Positions 33,938 to 44,457 of a stretch of DNA of 64,000 nt are shown in pieces (the stretch's first letter is position 1; every line of letters begins with the position of its first letter). Where the stretch lies: NCBI RefSeq assembly GCF_900114155.1, contig NZ_FOSC01000005.1, positions 186,001 through 250,000 on the forward strand, in the 5' to 3' direction. The translations under genes and the position numbers were made by a program. Source of the stretch: Marinobacter persicus (lineage in GTDB: Bacteria > Pseudomonadota > Gammaproteobacteria > Pseudomonadales > Oleiphilaceae). Below the pieces are notes generated by a model, which saw only the letters and a list, made by a program, of their open reading frames with translations, searched no databases and was not told where the DNA came from.

Positions 33938-34966
33938 TCAGCTCTTTCTCGGGTCGAAGGCATCACGAACCGCTTCGCCCACAAACACCAGCAGGGTCAG
34001 CATGATCGACAGGGACACAAACGCGGAAATCCCCAGCCAGGGCGCGTGCAGGTTGGCCTTGCCCTGGGCGATCAGTTCGCCTAGCGAGGGCGAGCCGGAG
34101 GGCAGGCCAAAGCCCAGGAAATCCAGCGAGGTCAGGCCGGTAATGGCGCCGGTGAGGATAAACGGCAAAAAGGTGAGGGTGGCCACCATGGCGTTGGGCA
34201 GAATGTGCCGGAACATGATGCGCCGGTTATCCAGCCCCAGGGCCCGGGCCGCTTTCACGTATTCAAAGTTGCGGGCACGCAGAAACTCGGCGCGTACCAC
34301 ATCCACCAGCCCCATCCAGCTGAACAGCAGCATGATGCCCAGCAGCCACCAGAAGTTGGGCTGAACGATGGCCGACAGGATGATCAGCAGGTACAGCATG
34401 GGCAGCCCGGACCAGACCTCGATAAAGCGCTGGCCGAACAGGTCCACCTTGCCACCGTAGTAGCCCTGGATGGCGCCCACGGTGACCCCCACCACGCAGC
34501 TGGCGAGAGTCAGGGTCAGGCCAAAGAGCACGGAAATACGGAAGCCGTAAATCACCCGGGCGGCCACATCCCGGCCCTGGTCGTCGGTGCCGAGCCAGTT
34601 TTCGGCGCTGGGTGGGGCCGGCGAGGGTACGTCCAGGTCGTAGTTGATGGTGTCGTAGCTGAAACGGATGGGTGGCCAGAGCATCCAGCCGTTGGCCTGG
34701 ATTTCCCCGGCGATAAAGCTGTCCCGGTAGTCCGCCTCGGTGGGGAGGAAACCACCAAAGGTTTCCTCCGGGATGGTTTCCACGACAGGAAAGTAGATCT
34801 CATCCTGATAGGAGACCACCAGCGGTTTGTCGTTGGCGATCAGTTCGGCGCACAGGGACAGGCCAAACAGGATCAGGAACAGCCAAAGGCTCCAGTAACC
34901 CCGGCGGTTATTGCGGAAATTGCGCAGGCGACGTTGCTGGATTGGCGAGAGGTCAAGCAGGCTCAC
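33938..34966 (-). CDS. yejE: Peptide ABC transporter permease (YejE-like)
   Basis: 342 aa, the DppC/OppC-type permease. The N-terminal helix [18 protein letters not shown] is followed by a periplasmic loop and the EAA-loop region [39 protein letters not shown] is a family hallmark. It overlaps yejB by 4 bp and yejF starts one base after it, a tight operon. Confidence 0.93.
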   Translation of the reverse strand: MSLLDLSPIQQRRLRNFRNNRRGYWSLWLFLILFGLSLCAELIANDKPLVVSYQDEIYFPVVETIPEETFGGFLPTEADYRDSFIAGEIQANGWMLWPPIRFSYDTINYDLDVPSPAPPSAENWLGTDDQGRDVAARVIYGFRISVLFGLTLTLASCVVGVTVGAIQGYYGGKVDLFGQRFIEVWSGLPMLYLLIILSAIVQPNFWWLLGIMLLFSWMGLVDVVRAEFLRARNFEYVKAARALGLDNRRIMFRHILPNAMVATLTFLPFILTGAITGLTSLDFLGFGLPSGSPSLGELIAQGKANLHAPWLGISAFVSLSIMLTLLVFVGEAVRDAFDPRKS

Positions 34967-36048
34967 GCGCCCTCCCGGCTTTCAAAATCGATACGCGGGT
35001 CCACCAGCACGTAGGTGATGTCGCTGATCAGCTTCAGCACCAGCCCCATCAGGGTGAAGATGAACAGGGTGCCGAAAATCACCGGATAGTCGCGGTTCAG
35101 TGCTGCTTCAAAGCCCAATAGTCCCAGGCCGTCCAGCGAGAAAATAACCTCGATCAAAAGCGAACCGGTGAAGAACAGGGACACCAGCACGCCGGGCAGG
35201 CTGGCGATGACAATCAGCATGGCGTTGCGGAAGACATGGCCGTACAGCACCTGTTTTTCTTCCAGGCCCTTGGCCCTGGCGGTGACCACGTACTGCTTGC
35301 CAATTTCATCCAGGAACGAGTTCTTGGTGAGCAGGGTGAGGGTGGCAAAGCCGCCGATTACGTTGGCGGTTACCGGCAACGCCAGGTGCCAGAAATAATC
35401 CGCGACTTTCTGGTACCAGTTCAGCTCTTCAAAATTGGATGAGGTCAGCCCCCGTAGCGGGAACCAGTCAAAGTAGCTGCCGCCGGCAAACAGCACGATC
35501 AGCAGAATGGCGAACAGGAAGCCGGGAATGGCGTAACCCACCACAATGGCCGAGCTGGTCCAGACATCGAAACGGGACCCGTCGTGCACCGCCTTGCGGA
35601 TGCCCAGCGGTATGGAAATCAGGTAGATAATTAGGGTGGACCAGAGCCCGAGGGAGATGGAGACCGGCATTTTGTCGATGATCAGCTCCACCACGGAGCG
35701 GTCGCGGAAAAACGAGTCGCCAAAATCGAAGGTGGCGTAGTCCTTGAGCATCTTCAGGAAGCGTTCATGGGCAGGCTTGTCAAAGCCGTACATCTTCTCG
35801 ATTTCTTCCAGCATTTCCGGCGGCAGCCCGCGTGAACCCCGGCTGTCACCGGAGGTGGAAGCCACCTCGCCGCCGGTATCGCCGCCGCTGGCCCGGGCCA
35901 GTGCGCTGCCGCCATGGCCCTCCATTTCAGCGATCAGCTGCTCAACCGGCCCGCCGGGAGCGGCCTGCACAATGATGAAATTGAGCAGCATGATTCCCAC
36001 CAGGGTGGGAATAATCAGTGCCAGCCGCCGGAGTATGTAGATGCCCAT
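34963..36048 (-). CDS. yejB: Peptide ABC transporter permease (YejB-like)
   Basis: 361 aa, DppB/OppB-type. The N-terminus [20 protein letters not shown] is typical. A Gly/Ser-rich periplasmic insert (about residues 48-75) is the usual YejB extension. The EAA-loop is [22 protein letters not shown]. The start abuts the yejA stop exactly (36048/36049). Confidence 0.93.
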   Translation of the reverse strand: MGIYILRRLALIIPTLVGIMLLNFIIVQAAPGGPVEQLIAEMEGHGGSALARASGGDTGGEVASTSGDSRGSRGLPPEMLEEIEKMYGFDKPAHERFLKMLKDYATFDFGDSFFRDRSVVELIIDKMPVSISLGLWSTLIIYLISIPLGIRKAVHDGSRFDVWTSSAIVVGYAIPGFLFAILLIVLFAGGSYFDWFPLRGLTSSNFEELNWYQKVADYFWHLALPVTANVIGGFATLTLLTKNSFLDEIGKQYVVTARAKGLEEKQVLYGHVFRNAMLIVIASLPGVLVSLFFTGSLLIEVIFSLDGLGLLGFEAALNRDYPVIFGTLFIFTLMGLVLKLISDITYVLVDPRIDFESREGA

Positions 36049-37878
36049 TCAGGGGGTGATCCACCAGTTATTCAGGTCAATACCGTTTTTCGGTGTGACC
36101 TCGGGGCGTTTGAGTTTGTTCCAGTAGGCAATCCGGTCCTTGCTCAGGTGCCAGTGGGGGATCACGTAGTGGCCATGCAGCAGAACACGGTCCAGTGCCC
36201 GAACCCGGTGAATGAGTGCCTGGCGATCCGGTGCCTGAATAACCTGGCTGACCAGCTCGTCAACCACCGGATCTTCAATGCCCATGTAGTTGCGTGAACC
36301 AACCACGTCGGCGTTGTCGGAGTGCCAGTATTCGCGCTGCTCGTTGCCCGGGGAATCGGATTGCGGCAGCACCTGGGTAATCATGTCGAAATCAAAATTA
36401 CGCACACGCTGCACGTACTGGTTGCTGTCCACCAGCCGCACGGTTACCTCGATTCCCAAACGCTCAAGGTTACGTTTAAACGGCAAAACGACCCGTTCAA
36501 AACTCTTCTGGAACAGCAAGACCTCGAACGACAGCGGTTCGCCGGTGGCCTGGTGCACCATCCGGCCATCTTTGATGCCATATCCGGCTTCGCGCAGCAG
36601 GCTCAGCGCCTGGCGCAGATTGTCCCGGAGGGTGTTGCTGTCGCCGGTGCTTGGGGGCGAGTAGGGTTCGTTGAATACATCGGAACTCAGCTGGTCGCGG
36701 AATGGCTGGAGAATTTCCAGTTCCCGGCCTTCCGGCAAACCGGAGGATGCCAGTTCGCTGTTCTCGAAATAACTTTTGGTGCGGGTGTACTGGTCAAAGA
36801 ACAGGTTGCGGTTGGCCCATTCAAAATCGAAGCCGTAGCTGAGTGCTTCGCGCACCCGCCGGTCCTGGAAGACCTTTTTGCGGGTGTTGAAAACAAAGCC
36901 CTGCATGCCAGCGGGTCGGTGGTGTTCCACGGCTTCACGGGTAATATTGCCCTGGTCAAAGGCATTGCCGGTGTAGGCGGTGGCCCAGTTCTTGGCCGAG
37001 GTTTCCTGGCGGAAATCAAAGTTGCCGGCTTTGAAGGATTCCAGCGCCACGGTGTCGTCGTTGTAGTACTCGTAGCGGATCTCGTCGAAATTGAATCGCC
37101 CCTTGCGCACGCCCAGGTCCCTGGCCCAGTAGTCGTCCACTCGATGATAGGTCACCGAGCGGCCGGCTTCGTAATCACCAATACGGTACGGGCCGCTGCC
37201 GACGGGAACGTCCAGCCCGTTGCTGCTGAAGTCACGATCCTGCCAGTAATGGGCGGGCAAAATTGGCATCTGACCGAGAATCAGGGGCAGCTCACGGTTC
37301 TCGGTGTCGCCAAAATCAAAGCGGACCCGGTGGCTGTCCTCAACGGTGACGTCACTGACTTCCGCATAATAATTGCGGTAAAACGGATGGCCCTCGGTGG
37401 TCAGGATGCGGTAGGAAAACGCCACATCCTCCGCGGTAATCGGCTCGCCATCCTGGAACCGGGCCTCTTCACGCAGGTTGAAGATGACATAGCTGCGGTC
37501 TTCGGGAACCTCAAGGCTTTCGGCGATCAGGCCGTACTCGGAAAACGGTTCGTCCGCTGAGGGCTCCAGAAGGCTGTCGTACAGATAACTTGAAACCCCG
37601 GCGGCGGCCACTCCACGCACCACGTACGGGTTGAAACTGTCGAAGCCGTTGGCCACCACGGACAGCCGCAGGGTGCCTCCCTTCGGCGCCTCCGGGTTTA
37701 CATAGTCAAAATGACTGAAATCCGGCGGGTATTTCACCTCACCGTGCATGGCAATGCCATGCACCGGTTCCGGGGTGGCCAGGGCGGGAGCCGAGGAGAG
37801 CGACAGCGCCAGGGCGCCGACCAGGCCAGCGGCTGCCTGAAGCAGGGTGAGCGACGGAGCGGTCCGTTTTTTTGTCAT
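36049..37878 (-). CDS. yejA: Periplasmic substrate-binding protein, family 5 (YejA-like)
   Basis: 609 aa. A Sec signal peptide (LLQAAAGLVGALALSLSSAPALA) is followed by an SBP_bac_5 body: FHYPPDF-like start KYPPDFSHFDYVNPEAPKGG, LREEARFQDGEPITAEDVAFS, and VRLVDSNQYVQRVRNFDFDM. It is the first gene of yejABEF on the minus strand. Only one binding protein is present, whereas the comparable Pseudomonas locus has two. mltD lies 12 bp upstream. Confidence 0.93.
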   Translation of the reverse strand: MTKKRTAPSLTLLQAAAGLVGALALSLSSAPALATPEPVHGIAMHGEVKYPPDFSHFDYVNPEAPKGGTLRLSVVANGFDSFNPYVVRGVAAAGVSSYLYDSLLEPSADEPFSEYGLIAESLEVPEDRSYVIFNLREEARFQDGEPITAEDVAFSYRILTTEGHPFYRNYYAEVSDVTVEDSHRVRFDFGDTENRELPLILGQMPILPAHYWQDRDFSSNGLDVPVGSGPYRIGDYEAGRSVTYHRVDDYWARDLGVRKGRFNFDEIRYEYYNDDTVALESFKAGNFDFRQETSAKNWATAYTGNAFDQGNITREAVEHHRPAGMQGFVFNTRKKVFQDRRVREALSYGFDFEWANRNLFFDQYTRTKSYFENSELASSGLPEGRELEILQPFRDQLSSDVFNEPYSPPSTGDSNTLRDNLRQALSLLREAGYGIKDGRMVHQATGEPLSFEVLLFQKSFERVVLPFKRNLERLGIEVTVRLVDSNQYVQRVRNFDFDMITQVLPQSDSPGNEQREYWHSDNADVVGSRNYMGIEDPVVDELVSQVIQAPDRQALIHRVRALDRVLLHGHYVIPHWHLSKDRIAYWNKLKRPEVTPKNGIDLNNWWITP

Positions 37879-37890
37879 GATTCTCGCACG

Positions 37891-39597
37891 TTAGGGACTG
37901 TTTCTCACATCCACGTAGAGTACCAGACTTTCACCCGGTTGCAGGTAGCGGTCGGTATTAAGATCGTTCCATGAAGCGATGTCCTGAACGTTAACGGCAA
38001 AACGATCGGCGATGGCATACAGCGAATCCCCGCTGCGAACCCGGTAGCCAACCTTCCGCACCATGTTATCGCGACCGGACGAGCGGCTGGCGACGGAGGC
38101 GTTGCTATTTTTCGACCAGATCACCAGCTCCTTGCCGGGGATCAGCGGGTCGCCTGGGGCCATGCCGTTCCAGGCCGCCACTTGCCGTACCGATACCTTG
38201 TGTTCGCGGGCAATGTCCCAGAAGGTGTCGCCACTGCGGACCACATGGCGCAGTTTGTTGCCCTCGCGCTGGCGGTTCTGTTTGCGCTGCAGGCGTTGTG
38301 ACTGGCTGAGGGCATAGGCGGCATCGCCCCGGGCGGCGGATGGAATCAGCAGTTGCTGGCCCACGCGAATCAGGTCGCCATCAAGCTTGTTAACCTCGCG
38401 GATGACGCTGGCCCTGGTGGAGAAACGCTGGGCAATCGCGCCGAGATTGTCACCGGGTTTGACTGTGTAATCCTGCCAGGACACCCGCTGTGATGTCGGG
38501 AAATTGGCCAGAGCGGTACGGAAAGTGTCGGCATTCTTCGCCGGCACCAGCAGCCGGTGCGGGCCGGCCGGCCGGGTGGCCCAGCGGTTATAGGAGGGGT
38601 TCAGCAGGTAGATTTCGTCAATATCCACGCCGGCCAGCTCGGCGGCCTGGGCCAGATCCAGCTGGGAGCCGGTTTCCACCACCTCGAAGTAGGGCTTGTT
38701 GGGCAGCGCCGGCAGTTCGATGTCGTAGGCCTCCGGGTTGTCGAAGATTTTCGCCAGAGCGATCAGCTTGGGCACGTAATGGCGGGTTTCTTTTGGCAGG
38801 GACAGAGACCAGAAATCCGTCGGCCGGTTGGCGTTGCGGTTTCTGCGCATCGCGATGGACACTGTGCCGCCGCCGGCGTTGTAGGCGGCCAGCGCCAGCG
38901 TGTAATCGCCGTCAAATCGCTTGGTCAGGCGCTCCAGATAGGTGAGGGCGGCATCGGTGGCGGCCAGAACGTCCCGGCGGTCATCGTGCCACCAGCTCTG
39001 GGTCAGGCCGAAGTACTTGCCGGTGGACGGAATAAACTGCCAGAGGCCGGCTGCCCGCCCGTGGGAATAGGCGAAAGGATCAAACGCACTTTCCACGATC
39101 GGAAGCAGTGCCAGCTCCGTGGGCAGGTCACGGGCCTCAGTCTGTTCGATGATGTAATGCAGGTATCGGGCGCCCCGTTCGGCCACGCGATCAATGTAGC
39201 GTGGGTGTTTGGTGTACCAGTTCAGCTGGGCCTGTACTCGCGGGTCGTCAATATCGTGATCCATGGCAAAGCCCGCTCGCAGGCGGGCCCACAGATCGTT
39301 CTGGCTTTCGGCTTCCGCGTCGTCGGCTTTGGGCTTTTCCAGGTTTTGCCGGGCGTCTTTCGCACGGGCCCTGAGCTCCGGCGATATGGCATCGTCAAGG
39401 GGCGCCTCAACACTGTTGTCGGCATTGTTGTTCTCGACAACCGATGCTTTCAGGTTGTCGTCACCACTGGCGACCATCACTTCTCTGGAGTCCATGGGGT
39501 TGCCGGAGGCATGGTCGCTGTCGTTCTGCTGCAGGCCGGCGCAGCCGGCCAACAGGCCAGACGTGAGCACCAGCGTGGAAAAATATTTGACCGACAT
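37891..39597 (-). CDS. mltD: Membrane-bound lytic murein transglycosylase D with LysM repeats
   Basis: 568 aa. The lipoprotein signal has lipobox LLAGC. The SLT domain (about residues 150-300) has the catalytic Glu in LLPIVESAFDPFAYSHGRAA and GLWQFIPSTGKYFGL. Three LysM repeats follow (DYTVKPGDNLGAIAQRFS, HVVRSGDTFWDIAREHKVS, YRVRSGDSLYAIADRFAVN). It is an outer-membrane enzyme cleaving peptidoglycan. gloB lies 14 bp upstream on the same strand. Confidence 0.96.
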   Translation of the reverse strand: MSVKYFSTLVLTSGLLAGCAGLQQNDSDHASGNPMDSREVMVASGDDNLKASVVENNNADNSVEAPLDDAISPELRARAKDARQNLEKPKADDAEAESQNDLWARLRAGFAMDHDIDDPRVQAQLNWYTKHPRYIDRVAERGARYLHYIIEQTEARDLPTELALLPIVESAFDPFAYSHGRAAGLWQFIPSTGKYFGLTQSWWHDDRRDVLAATDAALTYLERLTKRFDGDYTLALAAYNAGGGTVSIAMRRNRNANRPTDFWSLSLPKETRHYVPKLIALAKIFDNPEAYDIELPALPNKPYFEVVETGSQLDLAQAAELAGVDIDEIYLLNPSYNRWATRPAGPHRLLVPAKNADTFRTALANFPTSQRVSWQDYTVKPGDNLGAIAQRFSTRASVIREVNKLDGDLIRVGQQLLIPSAARGDAAYALSQSQRLQRKQNRQREGNKLRHVVRSGDTFWDIAREHKVSVRQVAAWNGMAPGDPLIPGKELVIWSKNSNASVASRSSGRDNMVRKVGYRVRSGDSLYAIADRFAVNVQDIASWNDLNTDRYLQPGESLVLYVDVRNSP

Positions 39598-39611
39598 GAT
39601 GATAGGGGTCC

Positions 39612-40406
39612 TCAGAAATTGTCCTTACCGTGCCTGATTGCGGCGAAAATATCGGCATCGGATGCTACCGGTAAACCGTGTTCGGCGCCATAACGCCGGG
39701 CAACGGCCATCACGGCCGGATCGTCCCAGCGCAGGAAAGGGTTCAGTGCCTTTTCTTCGGCAAGGGTGGTCGGAATGGTGGGGAGATCCTGCTCACGCAT
39801 TTGCTGGCAGCGCTGCTCGAATTCGCGCAGGCCCTCGTCGTCCGGCAGCCAGCTACGGGCGAAACGCAGGTTGGCCAGGGTGTATTCGTGGGCACAGTAA
39901 ACAGCGGTTTCCTCAGGCAGTTCGCGCAGGGTGGCCAGCGACCGGTGCATCTGCTCGGCGCTGCCCTCGAACAACCGACCGCAGCCGCAGGCGAACAGGG
40001 TGTCGCCGGCAAACAGTAGCGGCCGGCCACTGATCAGGTTGTCCGTGAAGTAGGCGATATGGTCCAGCGTGTGCCCCGGTACGGCCATGACGTTGAACGT
40101 CAGCCCTTGCCAGACCACTTCATCACCCGGATGCACCACATGATTCACTCCCTTGAACGGAGAATCAGCCGGGCCGGTAATGCGCACGTCCGGGAATGCC
40201 TGCTCAAGCTCCCCGACGCCGCCGGTGTGGTCAGGGTGGTGATGGGTGACCAGAATGGTGTCGGCGGTCAGCTGCTGGTCTTTCAGATATTGCAGGACCG
40301 GCCCGGCCTGGCCGGGGTCAACAATCAGCGCCCGGCCAGAGTCGTCGTGAGACAGGCACCAGATATAGTTATCGTTGAACGCTGGTATGGCACGAATGCT
40401 GAACAT
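39612..40406 (-). CDS. gloB: Hydroxyacylglutathione hydrolase (glyoxalase II)
   Basis: 264 aa. The start ATG 40406 ([16 protein letters not shown]) is chosen since this is the conserved GloB beginning; the frame is open further upstream but that part is not conserved. The metallo-beta-lactamase motif [10 protein letters not shown] and [14 protein letters not shown] are present. It hydrolyses S-lactoylglutathione in methylglyoxal removal. It is divergent from the methyltransferase gene and upstream of mltD. Confidence 0.95.
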   Translation of the reverse strand: MFSIRAIPAFNDNYIWCLSHDDSGRALIVDPGQAGPVLQYLKDQQLTADTILVTHHHPDHTGGVGELEQAFPDVRITGPADSPFKGVNHVVHPGDEVVWQGLTFNVMAVPGHTLDHIAYFTDNLISGRPLLFAGDTLFACGCGRLFEGSAEQMHRSLATLRELPEETAVYCAHEYTLANLRFARSWLPDDEGLREFEQRCQQMREQDLPTIPTTLAEEKALNPFLRWDDPAVMAVARRYGAEHGLPVASDADIFAAIRHGKDNF

Positions 40407-40509
40407 CGAAACCCCATGTGATCGTCGAGTGTGGCTGGTATCATAAAACATCATAGTGGCTATCCCAAGAAAGGGACGTGTGGCTAACCGCCACAAGGGG
40501 GAAATACCT

Positions 40510-41316
40510 GTGACCGGCTCGCTCGATAACGAATACAAAGCCCGCCACGAAAGCTTTGAACGCTGGTTTCAGAGCTCACTGGGGCGCGCCATGCTGGCCA
40601 ACCAGCGCCATGTGCTGGATCAGGCAACGGCCCCGCTTACCGGCGCCCGGCAATTGCAGGTAGGGTTGAGCCACCGGCTGCCGCTGGCCAGCGGTTCGGA
40701 TTTCGTCCAGAAAATCATCACCACGCCGGGCTGGCACGCCCACATGCCGGATAGTGTGGCGGTGGCCGACGCCGACGAACTGCCATTTCCCGGCGATTCC
40801 ATGGACCTGGTGATACTGCACCACACCGCGGATTTCTCGCCCGACCCTCATCAGGTTCTGCGGGAATCCGCCCGTGTGCTGAGGGGGGAGGGCAAGATTG
40901 CCCTGATCGGCTTTAACCCGGTGAGTCTGTGGGGATTACGGAAGCTGGTGTCGCGGCACCACGAGGGCCCCTGGGGCGGGCGTTTCCTGTTCCGCAAACG
41001 CATGGAAGACTGGCTGCGGCTGCTGGGATTCCAGATAGACGACTCGGCCACCCATTTCTGCGCCCTGCCGCTGCAGAATAACCGTGGCCATCGCCGGACC
41101 CGGCAGAGGAATCGCGACTGGCTGCCGATCGGCGCGTATTACTGTATCCTCGCCCGCAAACGGGTGGTCGGGCGCGTGCCACCGCGCGCGCGCTGGCAGA
41201 AAGCCAAGGTGATGCCCATTCCCGGCACCCTTGGCGCGCCGGGCGGCTGTGCCAGCCGCAGTGGCACCATGAGCAACAACCGGAAACAACAGGAGAAGCA
41301 ATGGCCGGCAAGGTGA
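40510..41316 (+). CDS. Class I SAM-dependent methyltransferase
   Basis: 268 aa from GTG 40510, which has AAGGGGGAAA about seven bases upstream; GTG 40456 is an alternative. Methyltransf_11-like core: [20 protein letters not shown] and [20 protein letters not shown]. The SAM-binding glycine loop is weak. It overlaps rnhA by 16 bp. The gloB-methyltransferase-rnhA-dnaQ order is conserved in gammaproteobacteria; the substrate is not known. Confidence 0.88.
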   Translation: MTGSLDNEYKARHESFERWFQSSLGRAMLANQRHVLDQATAPLTGARQLQVGLSHRLPLASGSDFVQKIITTPGWHAHMPDSVAVADADELPFPGDSMDLVILHHTADFSPDPHQVLRESARVLRGEGKIALIGFNPVSLWGLRKLVSRHHEGPWGGRFLFRKRMEDWLRLLGFQIDDSATHFCALPLQNNRGHRRTRQRNRDWLPIGAYYCILARKRVVGRVPPRARWQKAKVMPIPGTLGAPGGCASRSGTMSNNRKQQEKQWPAR

Positions 41317-41744
41317 TCATGTATACCGATGGGGCCTGCAAGGGTAATCCCGGGCCGGGCGGCTGGGGTGTGGTGCTGCGTTACGGTGATGCCTGCAAGA
41401 CCCTGCACGGGGGCGAAGCGCAAACCACCAACAACCGCATGGAACTGATGGCGGCCATTCGCGGCCTTCGAGCCCTCAGCCGGCCGTGCCAGGTGGAACT
41501 GTTCACGGATTCCCAATACGTGCGCAAGGGCATCACAGAGTGGATGGACGGCTGGAAACGCAAAGGCTGGAAAACCGCGGCCAAAAAGCCGGTCAAAAAT
41601 GCCGATCTCTGGAAGGAGCTCGACGCCGAAACCGCTCGCCACCAGATCAACTGGCACTGGGTGAAAGGCCATTCCGGCGAGCCGGATAACGAACTGGCCG
41701 ACGAACTGGCCAACCGGGGCGTAACCGAGCTGGCCACCTCCTGA
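41301..41744 (+). CDS. rnhA: Ribonuclease HI
   Basis: 147 aa; removes RNA from RNA-DNA hybrids. All four acidic residues are in place: [38 protein letters not shown] and [17 protein letters not shown] precedes ATG 41301. dnaQ follows 32 bp downstream on the same strand. Confidence 0.98.
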   Translation: MAGKVIMYTDGACKGNPGPGGWGVVLRYGDACKTLHGGEAQTTNNRMELMAAIRGLRALSRPCQVELFTDSQYVRKGITEWMDGWKRKGWKTAAKKPVKNADLWKELDAETARHQINWHWVKGHSGEPDNELADELANRGVTELATS

Positions 41745-41776
41745 ATCCTGCAGCGTAAAAAGACACTGGAAAGGCA

Positions 41777-42487
41777 ATGCGACAGATAGTACTGGATACC
41801 GAAACCACCGGCATCGACCCGAACGATGGCCACCGGATTATCGAAATTGGTTGTGTGGAAGTGGTGGAGCGGGAGCTCACCGGCCGCAACTACCACGTGT
41901 ACATCAACCCCGAACGGGAAGTGGAAGCCGAGGCGATCTCGGTACACGGCATTACCAACGAATTCCTGGCCGACAAGCCAAAATTCTCCGAAGTGGCGGA
42001 CGAGTTCTTCGAGTTCATCAAGGGCGCCGAGCTGGTCATCCATAACGCCGCGTTCGACGTTGGCTTCATGGATGCCGAATTCGCGCGCCTGAAACCGGTA
42101 CGCAAAACCGCCGACCATTGCGGTATTGTCGATTCCCTGGCCATCGCCCGTGCCAAGCACCCGGGCCAGAAAAACAGCCTGGATGCCCTGTGTAAGCGCT
42201 ACGGGGTGGACAACAGCAACCGGGAACTGCACGGCGCCTTGCTGGATGCCGAGATCCTGGCCGATGTCTACCTGCTGATGACCGGTGGCCAGACCGCGCT
42301 TTCCCTGGATGCCGACGGCGGCGAAGCCGGTGGTGCCGGCCGCATCCGGCGGGCCAGTAGTGACCGCCCGGCCCTGGCCGTGGTGCGGGCCAGCGAAGAG
42401 GAGGATTCGGCCCACCGGGAGTTTATGGATATGATGGCCAAACAGGCCGGTGAAACCGTTTGGGCACGCCTGGAAAACGGGGAATGA
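41777..42487 (+). CDS. dnaQ: DNA polymerase III epsilon subunit (3'-5' proofreading exonuclease)
   Basis: 236 aa. The DEDDh residues are seen in VLDTETTGIDPNDGHRIIEI, HNAAFDVGFMDAEF and HGALLDAEILADVYL. The C-terminal alpha-binding tail is present. It is next to rnhA as in E. coli, although here both genes are on the same strand. Confidence 0.97.
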   Translation: MRQIVLDTETTGIDPNDGHRIIEIGCVEVVERELTGRNYHVYINPEREVEAEAISVHGITNEFLADKPKFSEVADEFFEFIKGAELVIHNAAFDVGFMDAEFARLKPVRKTADHCGIVDSLAIARAKHPGQKNSLDALCKRYGVDNSNRELHGALLDAEILADVYLLMTGGQTALSLDADGGEAGGAGRIRRASSDRPALAVVRASEEEDSAHREFMDMMAKQAGETVWARLENGE

Positions 42488-42527
42488 GAACCAGATCAGA
42501 GTCTGTTGTTTTTCCGGTTGCCGTTTG

Positions 42528-42555
42528 TTGAGCAACTTCAATAATATGTTATAAA
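42528..42555 (+). promoter_or_regulatory. Probable promoter of fimL
   Basis: TTGAGC (42528-42533) and TATAAA (42550-42555), spacer 16, in an AT-rich patch unlike its surroundings. A leader of about 125 bp precedes the ATG at 42688. Confidence 0.4.
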
Positions 42556-42687
42556 TACTGGCTAGCTAATCAGTTTTTGCACACTGGAGTAACGCCGGCA
42601 CCGGTTTTTTCCAGCGCAGGGAAGGCTCGGGCCCGACAGGGTCATCAACAGGACGCGGTAGTTTCCGCAAATTAACAGGAAGCGTTT

Positions 42688-44388
42688 ATGGTTCAAGCAT
42701 CTCTGGCGACGAGATCTCACTCGTTTGATCTGGTCCGGAATGAAATCGATCAGACCATCAAGCAGGCGGAAACCAGTCTTGAGCGCTTCCAGGAAAACCG
42801 CGATCAGCCGGAAGAGCTGCAAAACTGCGCAGACTACCTCAACCAGCTGCGTGGTATTTTCATTCTGGTGGAACTCAAAGGCGCCAGCCGTCTGTGCCAG
42901 GAAACCCTGGCGCTGACGGAGGACATGCCGGCAGGGGCGGAGGCCGACACCCGCCTGACCGCCATGAACAGTGCGTTGTTCACCCTGCGCCGTTACACCG
43001 AGTATTACCACCAGCAGCGGGAAGACCACCCGGAACTTCTGTTGCCGGCCATCAATGACCTGCGTGAGGCCCGGCAGGAGAAACCCTACCCGGAATCCTG
43101 GTTCTTCAACCCGGGCGTGGGTGAACACCCCAATTTCTGCGCCGATCTGCCCCTGGCTCCGCTGGCGGACAAGGACGGCGAACAGGAAGCCTTCACCCGC
43201 CGCATGCGCCTGACCTTCCAGATTGCCTTGCTGGGCATTCTCAAAGACCGTAACCCGGAAATCAGCAAAAAGCTGATGGCCCGTGCCGCCCGGGGGTTTG
43301 CCCGCCTGACCCAGGGCACCCCAAAAGGCCAGTTATGGTGCCTGTTCACCATTGTTGCCAATACCATGCTTGACCGGGCAATGGGCTTTACCAAGGCCCG
43401 CAAGCGCCTGCTGATGCAACTGGAAAGACAGGCCCGGGACATCGTTTATGTGGGCAAGCCGGCCATGGACAAACCAGCACCCGACAGCCTGCTGATGGAA
43501 CTGGTTTACCTGCTGTATCGCTCCGGCTCCGGCAACCCGGAAGTAGTGCGTGTGCTGTCCGCCTACCAGCTGGCTCCGTCGAAGTTCCCCGACAGCATGA
43601 TGGAGGCCCACGCCCGCCGGCTCTATGGCCTCGGAGCCGATGTGCTGAAATCCCTGTCCCAGGCCCTGCAGGAAGAGCTGAACCAGCTCAAGGACCGGCT
43701 GGATATCATTGAACGTGGCCTGGAGCCGGATCTTGCCGAACTCTCGGCCATTGGCGAAGGGCTGGACCGCGTGGCCAACACCCTTCGAATGCTCGATCTG
43801 GACCAGCTGGCCCGCCTGTCGGCTGACGAAGCATCCCGGTTGCGCCAGTGGGAAGAGGAAGACCGTCTGCCGGGCGAAGACGAGCTGTACCGGCTGGCCG
43901 GCTCGGTGCTGGCGATCGAAGATGCCGTCATGCAGTTTGTGCATCGTGGTATCACACCGGAAACCGATGCCATGGCGGCGGCTGCCAACACCGGCGAGGC
44001 GTCGGTGTACCTGCAGGAAGCCATCTGGGTGGTCGCCGATGAAGCACGCAGTGCGCTTACCCTGGCCAAACGCGCCATTACCGCCTTCCTGGAATCGGAT
44101 TACGACAAGCTTCACCTGGCCAACCTGCCGGGCACCTTGCACAGCATCTGGGGCGGGCTGGAACTGATCAGCGATTCCCAGGCGGCGCAGGTCATCGCCC
44201 GGATTGCCGGCTCCATTCAGCAACAGTTGCTGGACGCCCGCGAAGCGCCCAGTGAACAGGTGCTGGAAGCCCTGGCTGATGCCCTGACATCCCTGGAGTA
44301 CTACATTGAAAGCATTGGCCGGAACGAAGAGCGCAACCCGGACCTGCTAAGGCTGGCGGAAAGCTCCCTGGACGGCGTCGGCCTCTAG
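42688..44388 (+). CDS. fimL: FimL-like Hpt-related pilus / cAMP signalling protein
   Basis: 566 aa, all-helical, similar to the N-terminal region of ChpA/PilL. In Pseudomonas FimL lies in the same neighbourhood (after fabI ... rnhA-dnaQ) and promotes type IV pili and CyaB activity with FimV. The Hpt-like segment QLRGIFILVELKGASRLCQE has the LKG of Hpt domains but Val/Glu where the phosphorylated His would be, so it is probably a non-phosphorylated scaffold. A second such unit near the C-terminus (LPGTLHSIWGGLELI) does carry a His in a different context. Confidence 0.88.
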   Translation: MVQASLATRSHSFDLVRNEIDQTIKQAETSLERFQENRDQPEELQNCADYLNQLRGIFILVELKGASRLCQETLALTEDMPAGAEADTRLTAMNSALFTLRRYTEYYHQQREDHPELLLPAINDLREARQEKPYPESWFFNPGVGEHPNFCADLPLAPLADKDGEQEAFTRRMRLTFQIALLGILKDRNPEISKKLMARAARGFARLTQGTPKGQLWCLFTIVANTMLDRAMGFTKARKRLLMQLERQARDIVYVGKPAMDKPAPDSLLMELVYLLYRSGSGNPEVVRVLSAYQLAPSKFPDSMMEAHARRLYGLGADVLKSLSQALQEELNQLKDRLDIIERGLEPDLAELSAIGEGLDRVANTLRMLDLDQLARLSADEASRLRQWEEEDRLPGEDELYRLAGSVLAIEDAVMQFVHRGITPETDAMAAAANTGEASVYLQEAIWVVADEARSALTLAKRAITAFLESDYDKLHLANLPGTLHSIWGGLELISDSQAAQVIARIAGSIQQQLLDAREAPSEQVLEALADALTSLEYYIESIGRNEERNPDLLRLAESSLDGVGL

Positions 44389-44409
44389 AGCCGCTGATCT
44401 CCACACACA

Positions 44410-44439
44410 AAAAAACCTGCGCCGAAACGCAGGTTTTTT
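44410..44439. terminator. Bidirectional terminator between fimL and the SCP2 gene
   Basis: A stem AAAAAACCTGCG / CGCAGGTTTTTT with loop CCGAAA. The A-run and T-run allow both strands to terminate. It sits between convergent genes. Confidence 0.9.
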
Positions 44440-44457
44440 GCATCCAACGGGCAGTGC

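Noticed and set aside
40456..40509. GTG 40456 as start of the methyltransferase
   Set aside because: GTG 40510 has a much better ribosome site; the added residues are basic and not part of the fold.
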